In this document: in pieces, positions 36,800-49,893 of the stretch
Layout: each line of letters begins with the position of its first letter
Position numbering within the stretch: the stretch's first letter is position 1
NCBI GenBank assembly: GCA_029339505.1
Contig: JAQISU010000155.1
Span: forward strand, 20,340,001-20,404,000
Length of the DNA: 64,000 nt
Direction: 5' to 3'
From: Unio delphinus
Lineage: Eukaryota; Mollusca; Bivalvia; Unionida; Unionidae
The notes under the pieces: model-generated
Seen by the model: only the letters and a program-made list of their open reading frames with translations
Told to the model about the DNA's origin: nothing
The model's database searches: none
Translations under genes and position numbers: made by a program

Positions 36800-37710
36800 C
36801 CCATCATAGTAGTAGTAAGTTGGAGTTTTAACGAAGGGTCATATGGCCCACTATTTATATCCAAAATGTCGTTGGATATTTAGTTCTCCCATAGGGACGG
36901 TACAAAGCCACGTTCCTACAGGCATTCTGTGCAAACAGGTGCACTTCTTTAATGAGTAACTGTCAGCATAGATTTAAGCCCCACAGGGTGGGTAGGAATA
37001 GTACCGTCACACACCCACCCTATCAACCAATCATGTTGCTTTGAATAAGCAGTGTGCAATAGCACTGGTAGCGAGAGAAAATTAGTTTCCTCATATCGCT
37101 AGAAATTCTGCTGAGCCCTGATCGAGGAAGGGAGGGAAAGGTCCGGAAAGGTCGGCCAGCACGCACGCAAAGAGAAGGACAGCACAGCCACGAACGCCGC
37201 CCACACCTGAAACAAAAGAGCCCTTCTTACTTGTGTCAAATTCAGTCCAGTTGTGCTAGTGGACTCCCTTTATCAATAATGTGTAAGCCACCTGTGCAAT
37301 TATTTCAAGCATTAGAGTTACAGAATTTCCTATCTCCTAACACTATGCCCTACATTAGTACTATGTGTACATAGTTTGTCCCTACCTGGGATAGGCCCTT
37401 CTTACAAGAGCAAATCCCCTACGAAAAAACACAAAAAAAACCTATACTAGGGTTGTCAGAGTGACCAGATAGTTTCTTCAGGCTAGGTTGTTGAAGTTCT
37501 GAATTTATTTGGTGGAGATCCGAAATTGTTCATATTAGTTTTTTGTTGGTTTGCCGAATAGAATTCTCATACCAATCGTCACGGCAAGAATTCAATATCT
37601 AAGAACATGAAACATAAAAAACAAACAAGACAGTACGGACGAACAAACAGGAACTATAAAAATAAATAAATAAGAATAGAAATAAGAAAAAATAGAAGAA
37701 TAGATTACGG
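36800..37710. other. GC-richer stretch without recognised gene
   Basis: About 36850-37260 is clearly richer in G and C than its surroundings, with CACACACCCACCC, a CCAATC box near 37026 and GC-rich GGTCCGGAAAGGTCGGCC. It could be a promoter or first-exon region, but no coding frame supports that. Confidence 0.3.
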
Positions 37711-37721
37711 TTAAAAATGGG

Positions 37722-38270
37722 GTGGATGAATGGGGTCAGTCGGTAACACAGCATTACTGAATGGGAGAGACACAGAGGTGAACCTGGCTGTTCACTTGTG
37801 TGGGCCCAATCCAGGCGTTTTCTAGTACAAGTCCTAGAGCCTGTTTTATAGCAGTAGGTACCAACCTACCCCGAGTCCCGAAGGAAATAAAAGTATAAAG
37901 AATAAAATCAATAAAAGAGTGAATGTATGGGACCGGTCGGGACCTCTGCATTACCGTATGGGGTGACACAGAGGTGTACCAGGCTGTTCACTTGTGTGAG
38001 CCCAATCCAGGCGTTTTTCTAGTATATTTCCTAGAGCCTGTTTTATAGCAGGAGGCACCAACCTGTCCGGAATAAGTGATAAATAAAAATAGTAACAAGA
38101 AGGATAAATGGGGTTAGTCGGTATCTCTGCATTACTGACTGGGGGTGACACAGAGGTGTACCAGGCTGTTCACTTGTGTGAGCCCAATCCAGGCGTTTTC
38201 TAGTATATGTCCTAGAGCCTGTTTTATAGCAGTAGATCACGACCTTCCCCGCAAAATATATTAATAATAA
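37722..38270 (+). repeat. Three tandem repeats of about 190 bp
   Basis: Three copies start near 37722, 37918 and 38105, each with ATGGGG(T/A)..GTCGG, GACACAGAGGTG, GGCTGTTCACTTGTGTG, CCCAATCCAGGCGTTTT and CCTAGAGCCTGTTTTATAGC. Each ends in an A-rich stretch. Copies 2 and 3 are closest. No protein-like frame is conserved among them. Confidence 0.9.
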
Positions 38271-38339
38271 AGGAGAAAAATAATAATATAAATAAAGAAA
38301 TGGCATGGCACATCTTTATTGCCCTGAAAAGGACTGTTT

Positions 38340-38624
38340 TTAAAGAAATAGTATTATCCTTTCTGCTGTGTGATCTTGAAGGCAGCTTGCCAGAGGAGTA
38401 GCCATGCTCTTCTTGGGAGTCTTGTTCTTTCTGTTATCCTCCCTTGTGATGTTATCTCCTCTGTTTGATGGTTGTAGAATTGAGGGTGTTGAATACTTCA
38501 TTTTGTTTCTTCCTGTAGTTGGTAGTCCCTCCTTAGGCACATTTTGGAGGCGGGGGGGGGTGTTTTGGAAGATCTTTATGCCATTATTTGTTAAGTAGAA
38601 AGGTTTGGGGGTATGCAACCCCAC
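38340..38624 (-). CDS. Unrecognised basic open frame (94 codons)
   Basis: The frame reads MGLHTPKPFYLTNNG, LPTTGRNKMKYSTPSILQPS and EDNRKNKTPKKSMATPLAS. It is rich in Lys, Asn, Thr and Pro and contains a run of G codon-complement at 38550. It might be a Gag or ORF1 N-terminus of a retroelement given the adjacent repeats, or chance. Confidence 0.2.
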   Translation of the reverse strand: MGLHTPKPFYLTNNGIKIFQNTPPRLQNVPKEGLPTTGRNKMKYSTPSILQPSNRGDNITREDNRKNKTPKKSMATPLASCLQDHTAERIILFL

Positions 38625-38649
38625 GTGACAAGCTGTAATGAAGTGTAAT

Positions 38650-38870
38650 TTTATTGGTGTATATTGAACACTGGTATACTTGTTTCGATTCTGTAATAGG
38701 GTGCAACTGTGTGCTGCGGGATCTGATAGTCTTGGGTTTGACTACCTCAAATGATGTTAATTTGAGGAGATTATACTATTTCTTTTTAGGTTGCAACATT
38801 GTGTCGCTGGGCCTGATAGTCTTGGGAGTTAGACTACCTCATAATTATATTTGAGGCCATAGTCGGGATT
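38650..38870 (+). repeat. Two-copy repeat with CTGATAGTCTTGGG motif
   Basis: GGG(A/C)(T/C)CTGATAGTCTTGGG, then GACTACCTCA and TTTGAGG, occurs near 38720 and again near 38809. Confidence 0.6.
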
Positions 38871-39232
38871 ATGTTTGTAATTGTATGGTCTAGTTGAGAC
38901 CAGCGTGTATGCCAGTGATGTTGTTGAGATCTTAGTTTGAGTTTAAGTAAAGTTTTATTGTGCGCTGTCAGTGGGGTTGATTAAGTTCAGTAGAGAAGAG
39001 AGTAGAAGTAAGAAAAGGTCCCAGGCTATTATTTATGTTTTTCTTCATTTTTATTCGGATTTTTATTACCCTATGTTCCTAGCTTAGTATTATTATGATG
39101 TTGGGAGGTTATTAGGGTGATCATAATAACCACGATAAATGATAGTGCTTTCTTCAGATTGAATGATAAAAAACCTGTAAAGATTTCCAAGTTCAACATT
39201 AGTATTTACACATTTCAACATTTTATTTTAAG

Positions 39233-41199
39233 GGATTCAAGTCATGTCTGAAGTTAAAGATCTTAAGGAGAAGATAAATGTTATGATGAAAAATTCTAAA
39301 AGTTGTATGAACCCATCTGAGTAAGTACACTAACAAAAATTCTTGTGATACATACCTAAATGGGGAATATTGGTGGTAAGTATACTAAAAGACAACCATT
39401 ATGATACATGCATGATATATGTAACTAAACAAAACGTATTGGTATTATATACACACACATGTATAGTATTGTATTAGTCGATGGTATTTGGTATGAACCA
39501 GAAAGTTACTCCTACAAATGCTTTCTTTTCTGTGTATGAACATACAAGATAAAAATGTGTAATTACAATATATCTTAAATATAGTATCAATGCATACTTG
39601 AAATAATGAAGATATACTGGTTATCATAGAAAGAAAATTAATAAATTGTATTATAAATACAAACCACATTAAGGCAATAGTTATGGTTTGTCCATTTAGT
39701 ACATACACATGGAAAGGACAAGGGGGTTTACCCAAATGCATATGCTTGTGTATGGGGGTAGGTTGTCTACTGATAATGTATGTGCACATATACCTCGATA
39801 GTAACTTGTTTAAAATGTAATCTACTTGACTGGATTCAGTTGGTGTTTGAATTTTAGTGGACAGTAGACAAACGTTTTAAGGTTACACATCTTTTTTCGT
39901 TGATGCAGCCAGACATTCAACATTGGTGGACTATGTTTTATTAAATACATAATATTATTAATCCTTGATCTTTTCTGTGTAGATTAAAAATAGGCTATTT
40001 TACAGAATGGGGAGGGTTGTGGCAAACGCATGTACATAAGTGGGGTGTGTGTAAAAAAAAGTATGCATGTGTACATGCCCATTGTTGGAATCAGATTTTG
40101 TGTCCGGAGATTTTACCTTTTGCTTGTAATTTATTTCAGACTGGTCTGAGCTATCCACAGACAGATGAACAGCAAAAGTAATATACATTGGGGATTGGAA
40201 GTAAAAGGTGGCCAGGAGGAAAATTATGGGTCAGAAGTAGAAAAAACTCAAACGTTACCCTTATGCAGATACTGAATGATGTTTCTAGCACAACTAGGCA
40301 TATATCTAAGCAAACAACTTGGAAGCAGATGTATTTTGATGTATTCAAAATTAGCCCACAAATGTGTTCCCTACCCCCTATTTTCAGGTGACAATGAAAG
40401 AAATTGTAGAGGTGGAATGAGTTGATTATTCTCTGCCTGTATAATGTTACTGTACATTGACATTTTCATCAAAACAGATTTATGGGGATTTATAAATTTT
40501 AAATAGTTTTCTGCATCTGAATCAATTTATTTATTGAGTCATTTTACTTTGTTTCCGAAGTACAGCAGAACTGGAGAATTTCCAAAATTTTGATTTTATT
40601 GCATGCCTCCAAAAGACATTCATATAAACCACCAGCTTTCAGAGTTAGGAATCTGTTGGCAGCTCTTGATTATAACAATCATATTGACAGAGATGTGATT
40701 GTAAACACAGATGGAACAATAAGGTAATAAACTGTATTCTTGTTTTAAAAGTAATAATTCATTTTTGTTAAAATATTATTGCTTTATCTGAAAGTTGATA
40801 AACCATCTGTTTGTGGTACAATTTAATCTTTTACAGAAGATTTTAGAAAATAAATTTCATAAACCAATTTTGGTTAGAATTAGTCCAATATAATTAGAAA
40901 ATTCTGTAAATAATCTAAAAAATTTTATGATATATGTGTAAGATACAGGTTTGCAATATTCACAGTTTCATATGTAGCAAAATGATTTTTACATGTAATT
41001 GTATGCAGTGTTTATTTGAACATTCGAGAATAAAGAAAAATATGAAATGACATTGTCAGTGAAATAATTGCATTTTCTTGTCACATTCCAAAGGTCATTC
41101 AACAAAAAAAGTGGGAGATGGTCTGCAAACCCAACGAAAGCTGATCAAGAGTACCTGTATATTCCGGAAATAATTATGAAAATATTGAAAAGAGGTTAG
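39233..41199 (+). CDS. Spliced gene fragment with an LLAALDYNNH...RW...YIPEI module
   Basis: Three exon-like segments have proper splice signals. Exon at 39233-39320: acceptor TTTATTTTAAG, ATG at 39244, MSEVKDLKEKINVMM, donor GTAAGT. Exon at 40561-40723: acceptor TTTCCGAAG, reading QQNWRISKILILLHASKRHS and PPAFRVRNLLAALDYNNH, donor GTAATA. Exon at 41094-41199: acceptor CATTCCAAAG, reading SFNKKSGRWSANPTKADQEY and LYIPEIIMKILKRG, then TAG. The last two join in phase. An extra open segment at 40188-40388 (KRWPGGKLWVRSRKNSN, TTWKQMYFDVFKI) probably belongs but its borders are unclear. The RNLLAALDHN / NK.SGRW / YIP pattern recurs in multicopy uncharacterised invertebrate proteins that are often repeat-associated; the function is unknown. 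Confidence 0.5.
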
Positions 41200-41219
41200 A
41201 TGACAGAGCTGGCATGAAC

Positions 41220-42600
41220 CAGCCAGTTGTTTCGACATAAATGATTTTAGGTAATATATGATGTACTTGCTCCAATACCACCACCGCCTACAGAAGAGAT
41301 TGTTACAAAGCATAAATCTCATTTTAAGTTAAAATGATTTAAGCATTTTAGTCACGTAACAATTATTGATAAAAACTTGTTATGGAGAGACATTTTTAGT
41401 GATTGTATAATAACAAATGATTCCTACCATGGATCCCTATCGACTTCGACTAAGTCTTTCTTGAAGTGCCTACCATGAGCCAAAGTCCAGCATCTCTTTA
41501 ATTTCCAAATAGCAGTTTATATTCAGACCACTGTTGATTATGTTCTGAAAGCTTTTAAAAACATGCATTTTAACAAAAGATGCTAGACCTTTTATAACTT
41601 TTCATACCCATTGTATTTATACTTGTCTTATATGAATGTTTAGATTGAGGTAAATGCAATGTATTTTAGCAATATGATGTTAAAAAAGCACATCAGAAAC
41701 TATACATTGTAATTAATAGGAGTAACAAGATTAAAATCATGTAATTGCAAATCGGTATTGTTGCATAACAAAGTATCTTTTAATAATTTTATTTTCTAAA
41801 TGTTTTGTGTAAAATGCAGTCAAAAGATTTCTAGCATACTTTGAAGAAAAATAACGTCCAGTATGTACATTGGAGCCAACGAGCAAGTTACCTAAGTCCA
41901 TACTATTCATCCTGATTTCATTGTTCCCGCTAAACATTACTTTACCTATCAAGAGACAATACACTGAAGCATTAAAATTGATATATAACTGAACTGGAGC
42001 CTTTTTCCAACTAAACAAATCAAAGAACATCTGTTGTGCCATGTGAGTGCATCTTAATTATTTACCTACACACTATTTAGATTACTTGCAACATCCAAGT
42101 ACTGCATATTTATGGGTTTTTTATTTGCCTAAATACTGATAGCAACGATATGCGTTGATTAAAGGAGTTTATGCTTCACTACTATATACATTTCATACAT
42201 ACATCTATGTATGTAATTTCACAAAAATGAATTACATCAGAAAACAGCATTGAGCTTAACAACATTGTTTCGAATTCCACAACATAGTATTGTCCCATAT
42301 TTCTGACCTACATTATTAAATATTTAGACTAAATCTTCTAACACAAAATATTTAGACTTTGCTTTAATTAAATTTTATATTTTCCTGAATTTATTTGCCC
42401 AATTTTAAGAATACAATGTAATGAAGTGGTTTATCTCAGTCACACCGATGTCTGCCTTCACAGGTTCATATACGGTTTCAAACTGATTTTATAAAGAAAA
42501 TAATGTTGTTAAATCATCCGTGTTTAAAGGAAAGAAATAAATTAGAAATGATCTTCACCGATTATATTTGTTAACAACAAAATACTATTTACATACTGGT
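41220..42600. other. Downstream AT-rich sequence, no gene recognised
   Basis: No exon signal or repeat was recognised between the gene fragment and the SINE. Confidence 0.4.
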
Positions 42601-42604
42601 TTTG

Positions 42605-42890
42605 ACCGTTACAGTGGCCTAGAGGTAAGAACATCTACCTCAGATGCGAGAGGTTGTGAAGGCATTGATCCCTGGCCAAATCATACCAAAGACATACCAA
42701 TGGTATTAACAGCTGCCTCATTTGGTGCTCAGCATTAAGAGGTTAGTGTATGTACTGGTCAGCCTAGTGTCATGATAATGTAACTGGGTGGAATGTCATG
42801 CTACATGTCTGCGGCACGATGCTTCAGTGGTAGACATCACTATAAACTGTCACATTGCAAACATCATAGCAATATGACTGAACAATTGTT
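42605..42890 (+). mobile_element. tRNA-derived SINE, 5' part, interrupted by LINE
   Basis: The A box (AGTGGCCTAGAGGT, near 42613) and B-box-like GGCATTGATCCCTGG are followed by the same body as the SINE at 29081 (GTAACTGGGTGGAATGTCATG, TATGACTGAACAATTG). It stops at 42890, where the LINE tail begins. The missing end GTTAAAAATCCAAATCAC appears at 46217, after the LINE. Confidence 0.85.
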
Positions 42891-42907
42891 CTATCTATCT
42901 ATCTATA

Positions 42908-42955
<48 letters not shown>

Positions 42956-43076
42956 CCTTAGTCTTCCCGACCTTTGGGGCACCACTGATGACCTGACAAC
43001 CATCTTCCTCCATTCCAGTCTGTTCTCTAATACTCTCACTGTGTCACTCAGCTTCAGTCCTGTCTACTCTGAGATA

Positions 43077-44950
43077 TTATCCTCCCATCTTTTCCTCTGT
43101 CTTCCTCTTCTTCGCCCTCTCTGCTGTACCTTGCATGATTGTCTTAGCAAGCCCTGTTGATCGTGTGACATGTCCATACCATTTCATTTTGCGCTTTTTC
43201 ATAATGGTCAATAGCTCTTCATAGGGCCCAATGGCATGATTAATTCTGTTTCCCACTTCCTCGTTCGTGACATGATCTCTATATGTAATGCCAAGCATCC
43301 TTCGAAAGCATCTCATTTCAACAGCTTGTATCCTCCTTTCGAGATCCGCTGTAAGGGTCCATGACTCACAGGCATATAGGAATACAGATGCAACCAAGGA
43401 GCACATCAGTCTGATTTGTGAGCTGACTGAGGTGTTTCTGTCTTTCCAAACTGTCTTCAACTTTGCCATTGCTGTTATTGTCAGCGCAATCCTGGACAAT
43501 ATTTCTGGTTTGGATCTCTCGTCTGCCATGATGGCTCCTAAGTACTTGAATCTATTAACTGTTTCTAGTTATTGGCCTCTAATCATGATGTTAGTGCTGA
43601 TGCCACTGGTGTTGTTGGTCATCAATTTGGTCTTCTCTGCACTGATTTCCATACCAAAAGCAGTAGCTGTCCTGTCCAGTTTTTCCAACAACTGAGCTAG
43701 TTCCTCCTCATTTTCTGCAACGCCATCAATGTCATCAGCAAAGCGCAGATTCGTTATTATTCTTCCTCCAATACTGACAGTTCCTTCATGGTTTACAAAT
43801 GCATCTGTCATGATTCGTTCAAGGAAGATGTTGAAGAGAGTAGGTGAAAGCAAGCAGCCCTGTCTGACTCCCACAGTTGTCTTAAGCCAATCTCCTATTT
43901 GACCGTTGAAGCACACTGCGCTGGTGGTCTTGCTGTAAAGGCTTTCTATGACTTTGATCAGGTTAGCGTTGATGTTGTACAGCTTCATGGTGGACAAAAG
44001 GGCTGAATGCCATACCCTGTCAAACGCCTTCTTGAAATCTATAAAAACATGATAAAGGTCTTGTTAGTGCTGGAGGTATTTCTCACATATTATTCTCAGG
44101 TTGAAAATCTGTTCAGTTGTGCTTCGCCCTGGTCTGAAGCCTGCCTGTTCTTCAGCTATGATTTCCTCTGCCCGCGGCTTCAGTCTGTTTAATATGATTG
44201 TTAGCATGACTTTGCTTGGGTGGCATATAAGACTGATCGTACGATAGTTCTGATATTGCTGTAAATTGCCTTTTTTCGAGAGAGTTACTATGAGTGACTG
44301 AGTCCATGGTGTTGGCCATTCCCCTGTTTGCCAGATCTTGTTGCAGATTGTTAGTAGGGCGCTTATCATGGCTTCACCCCCTTCTTGGACTAGTTTTGCA
44401 GGAATGTTGTCTACTCCTGCTGCCTTCTCTTTTTTCAATGTTTTCACTGCAGCCTCTACTTCTTCTCGGAGGATGGGGTAGTTGTCAGTGTTGGTCACTG
44501 ATGGGGTGTTGAGTTTGTCTGGGTCCCCTGTAGGTATGTGGTTGTACAGGTCTGAGCAGTATTCTGTCCATCTCTTAAGAATGTCTTGTTCTTCTGTTAG
44601 ACATTTCCCTCCCTTATCTTGAATGTTTTACACTGGTCAGGTCTTTCACCAGTTGGTATGCTTTCTTGCTATTATTTTCTTTACATTGTTTTCTATATCT
44701 TTACACTGGTATTCAATCCATGTCTCCCTTGCCTTTCTCATGCTTTTCTTGATAACCAGGTTGATTTCCCTGTATTGTTTTGCTCCTTCTACTTCTGACT
44801 TCTTCTTATTTGGCTCTCGACGCTTGTCACACAGATCAAGTATGTTAGTTGTAACCCAAGGTTTCTCTGGTCGTCGATGTTTGCCAAGGATCTCACTTGC
44901 TGTTTGAGTCACTGCTGTGTTAAATGTGTCTATCATTGTATCTATAACTG
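43077..44950 (-). pseudogene. Reverse transcriptase and C-terminal region of the RTE-like LINE, broken
   Basis: Reading leftwards: EEVEAAVKTLKKEKAAGVDN (RT block 1), AGFRPGRSTTEQIF, VRQGCLLSPTLFNIFLERIM and LRFADDIDGVAENEEEL, where FADD is the catalytic motif (near 43725). The C-terminal region gives RIQAVEMRCFRRMLGITYRD and GHVTRSTGLAKTIMQG. Frameshifts near 44650-44600 separate the endonuclease-RT linker. In-frame stops lie at 44064 (after CEKYLQH, before QDLYHVF) and 43569 (after IRGQ). Apart from those two stops the RT frame is open from 44498 to 43077, so this copy is decayed but not ancient. Confidence 0.87.
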
Positions 44951-45980
44951 TGTTCTCTGCACTAAGAAGTAACAGTGGTGCAAATTTCCCTCCTATCCTT
45001 CCCTGAAAGGCTTCCAGGACCTCTGGGTCTTTTAGCTTGTCAAAGTTGAACTTGATTCTTGTGGGGCCCTCTTTGTCGACTTTTTTTAGACGTAGTCGGA
45101 GGGTCATCATCACTAAGTCATGGTCACTTCCAATGTCTGCTCCTGGTAAACTTCTTGGCTTGGCAATGTTTACGCTGGTGTGGAAACATCTCTTCACCAT
45201 GATATGCCAGGTCCACCTTCTGGATGCTTTGTGTGGACCAAACGTGTTCATCAGCTTCAGATCATTAAAGCCGGCAAATTCCAGGAGCCTTAAGCCTCTG
45301 TCGCTGGTCTCTGCATTGCAGTAGCGTCCACATGTGTCTTTCCGGCATCCTCTCCTATTTTGGCATTCCAGTCTCCTTGCACCACCAGAATGTCTTTCTT
45401 TGGGGTGTGGTCCAGGACTTCTTGCAGTTGGTCGTAGAAGTCCTCTAATTCTTCATCATCATGGTCTGTAGTTGGAGCGTAAGCTTGCACAATGGTGACA
45501 TTGAGTGGTGTTGTCCTCAAGCGTATGATGATAAGCCTGCTGGCGACTGACCGACAACTCATGACAGTGTTCACAGTGTCTTTGTGGACGAGAAATCCGA
45601 CACCATGTTTATGTTTATTTTCTCTGCCAGAGTAGTATAGTTTATGGCCATCCTGTGTTGATGTTTCCCCAATGTTCTTCCATCGTACTTCGCACAGTCC
45701 ATAGGATGGTCCAATCGTATCTGTTCATTTCGTGTATTAGTTCCTTTACCTTTCCAGGCGTTCTTAATGTCCTGATGTTCCATGTACCAATGCTGATGTT
45801 GTTTCTGATTCGGAGTTTTGGTGGTGATCGTGCACCAGTAGCACACTTAACACCTCTGCCCTGGTGCAAGACAAAAGGCGCGGTCCTTGTTCCGGGCGAC
45901 GACCGATCCGGTATGGGTGGAGGTAAAGTTGTCATTGCATGTGGTGTGTCTTGGGCAATGAACCTGGCGGAGCCCATCCC
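44950..45980 (-). pseudogene. APE-type endonuclease domain of the RTE-like LINE, broken
   Basis: Reading leftwards: SIGTWNIRTLRTPGKVKEL (near 45790) is the first conserved block of the exonuclease-endonuclease-phosphatase fold. VTIVQAYAPT and VVQGDWNAKIGEDAG (near 45380) are the central blocks. LPGADIGSDHDLVMMTLRLR (near 45110) is the last, carrying the catalytic SDH. These pieces lie in four different frames (changes between 45846 and 45642, near 45570 and between 45290 and 45251), so small indels have accumulated. In active elements this domain nicks the target DNA to prime reverse transcription. The start is uncertain because the 5' end of the frame is disrupted. Confidence 0.85.
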
Positions 45981-46210
45981 TCTCCACAGAACTAGTGGCT
46001 CGCCTTGGTCCTGGACACATTACCGTTGAGTCCTTCTTGGGACTCCTCCGCCCTGGGCGGTGACCTGATTGAGAAGGTTCAATCGCCCAATCAGGTACTG
46101 TGTCAGCACCCTAGCCTTTGGTTATCCAAAACCTAACCTGCAAGACAGCAGGAGGCTTGTGGAGGGCGGGGTGGTCTATATCCCGTGCAAATGTGAACAT
46201 CTGCCCACTG

Positions 46211-46250
46211 TAGGTATGTTAAAAATCCAAATCACACACACAACACAGTT
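46211..46250 (+). mobile_element. 3' remainder of the interrupted SINE
   Basis: GTTAAAAATCCAAATCAC with a CACACA tail matches the 3' end of the SINE at 29081-29394 and continues the copy cut at 42890. Confidence 0.75.
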
Positions 46251-46563
46251 ACAATTTTGAAACAGAATTTAGTATATTTTCATCAGAGTACAATATGCCC
46301 AATTTCATGAACTCAAGCAGTGATATATTGCTGCAAACATTTGTTAATGGTCAGTTAGCAATTAAAACACCCCCATGAATGTCCAAGAGTTTGTTTGTCT
46401 GCGTGGGCTAATTGGTATCGACACTGCATAAATAAATTTTGCCTTGGGTTACAACACAACCAGTCATTTTACGTATGATAAATCAAGATTGCAAAATCTT
46501 TTAGCCTGCTAACATGACCACTGCGTTCCTGAATTTGATATGTATATCTGAGCCAGTTTTATG

Positions 46564-46582
46564 TGTGTGTGTGTGCGTGTGC

Positions 46583-46652
<70 letters not shown>

Positions 46653-46724
46653 CTAGCTACACTACTTTTAAAAGAAATGCAATAATAAACATACATGGGG
46701 GTGGGGGTGGGGGTGGGGGATTAA
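46564..46724. repeat. (GT)n(GA)n microsatellite and (GGGGGT)n
   Basis: GT/GC-rich tract at 46564-46598, GA tract at 46599-46649, and GGGGGT repeats at 46698-46720. Confidence 0.95.
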
Positions 46725-48890
46725 TTTCAATATTTGTCTCTTAGCAGTAATTTGTTTAGTCGATGTACTAAAGTTTGGCATTGAGTAAATGGTAATCACT
46801 TGTGTCAAAAGCATAGAAACCAAGTACAGGATAATAACACATAAATTTAATTTCTATAGAACTGTCTAGTATGTTGGACTGGGATGTCTGTAACCAATCT
46901 TTAATAGTAATGGTACACTCATAAACAAACATAAACAAAACTCTGTGGGAGACAACGAAAAATGAAGAATGAAGAATGGAGGCAGACGTTAGATGGACTG
47001 GAGGGAATTGGACTACCAGTCAAGAGAAAGATCATACAGATGAGTAGGAACACAGGACAGGAAGAAAATCTATTACACTAAGTCAGATGATAAAATAGGT
47101 CATCACTTGGTTGAGTTAAAGACGAATGATAGGGTCTTAATTTGAATTTCATTTGAGAGATGACTTATTTAATGATATTAAATTGTTGTTTATTTGACTT
47201 TCACATTTTGTGTATTCATTAATTTAACTGTCGGCACCACTGACTGGGGGTTGTGAGATTTGCATCTTTTTATCACTATTTCATTTCCTCATAAAAACTA
47301 GCGAGGGTGGGTCTTCTGTAATAATTTAAATAATATTGGGAGCATCTCACCCAACCTAAATAACAAGGAAAACCTCTACACATAACATAATTATTCTTAG
47401 ATGATATCCTTCAGTTTTTTTTATGCCTGACTGTAGTTTTGAATTAAAGTTATGTCTGTACATGCACATTTGTACATATATAAGTTTAGTACATTACATA
47501 ATATATAACAGTTTTACAGTGTATGCAGTTGTTTACATTCACCTGGGTATTCATAAAAGGGGTATTATTATTTCTATGGTAAAAATCAAAACTGAAAATT
47601 GGATGCTTTAATTGGTGTATATTTGATTTAGTTGTAATAAGATGGCTGATAAAGCGCATATGTGATATAAGCATTCAAGGCTGCTTTTGATGAACTAGTA
47701 TTTTAGTTTTAAAAACCTTATTGCTGTTTCCAGAGGCATTTTGTTTTAATTGAAATTAATGAGCAGTATCTGGATAGAATAGTATCCTAGTGTTTGTAGT
47801 TCTGTTGCTATTTACAAGCCGATCTGTATTCATGAAACACTGCAACAAGGTTTGCTTTCTCAACTCAATATGAATATGCTTTATTTATCATTTAGCTTAA
47901 TGTGTCTATGCACAATTAAAATCATGTTCACCCGTGTACTTATGCTATTTACATCCTTTGCATCCCAAGACAATGCTAGTCAACTTCAATTCATCCTATG
48001 TTTTTAATAAACAGTCTCCTCACAGTTGCTTTTAAAACAATACCATACATATAATCATTCTTTAGTGGGTAGGTAACTAAATTAATGTTTAACAAAACTT
48101 GTTCATGCAAACTAAAAATTGCAAACTACATCGTTCAAAAGAAATGCTTTATACAACTTAAAATTAACATAGATTCTATTATTCACAAATCATATCATTG
48201 GAATGATCACCCAAGGCTTCCTTGAGTAAAGCCATGGTACTGTCCAAAACTATGTATCTCTTATACACCATACACATCAGCTTGGAATGACACGTCTGTT
48301 GCCAGCACTAAAGTATATGTAAATCCATAAAATAAACTTCCTGTAAGCAGTATGCCTTTTCTCCGGTTGTAACCATTATCTTCTTATGCTGCCAGGACAT
48401 CTTGCCTATACCTTTGTGCATCAAGCAGCACGACTTTCATATAAAACAACCAGGTCGAAGTCCTGCAGAAATTTTAATTTTAAAAAAAATCAGTAAAAAA
48501 TATTCCAAAATAAAATAAATGCATTAAATATTATGTGGGAAAATATTGATTTTTGTGTTATGCAATGAAGCAAACGAGTATATATACAAACAAATGTGCA
48601 AATCATATCGACTATCGGATACGTGAGCCTATGGTGGTAATGCAAATGAACACGAAAATAAACTTTATTCTGAGCCTAAGAAGCGACTTTAGCGAGACCT
48701 TTTAATAGCGGTTCTGGTTACAATGCTACAAATTATCATATTTTTAGCTGGTTTATCTTACAACGTTACACAATCTCACAAACACGACAAGTAAAACAAA
48801 ATGGGAATTTCAAGAATGGCCCCTTAAAGGAACCCCTTATTGTCACGATACTTTGTCATATTGACTTTTTGCCTACTTCTTGTAATTTAT
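46725..48890. other. Intergenic sequence, no gene recognised
   Basis: AT-rich; no exon, SINE or LINE signal was seen on either strand. Confidence 0.4.
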
Positions 48891-48891
48891 A

Positions 48892-49826
<935 letters not shown>

Positions 49827-49888
<62 letters not shown>
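49827..49888. repeat. (TA)n microsatellite
   Basis: Pure TA run directly abutting the Gypsy pol relic. Confidence 0.97.

Positions 49889-49892
<4 letters not shown>

Positions 49893-49893
<1 letters not shown>

Larger units (their letters stand above)
42891..46210 (-). mobile_element. Near-full-length RTE-like LINE (3.3 kb) with (GATA)-type tail
   Basis: The 3' tail is a TATC run at 42891-42954 (GATA on the coding strand). Coding sequence runs leftwards from about 45980 to 43077 and encodes an APE-type endonuclease then a reverse transcriptase. The 5' UTR (about 45980-46210) contains potential hairpins: GAGTCC...GGACTC, CCGCCC...GGGCGG and CCTGATTG...CAATCAGG. A length of 3.3 kb and a short-repeat tail are typical of the RTE clade. 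Coding is broken by at least five frameshifts and two stops, so it is inactive. A truncated relative lies at 182-404. Confidence 0.88.
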
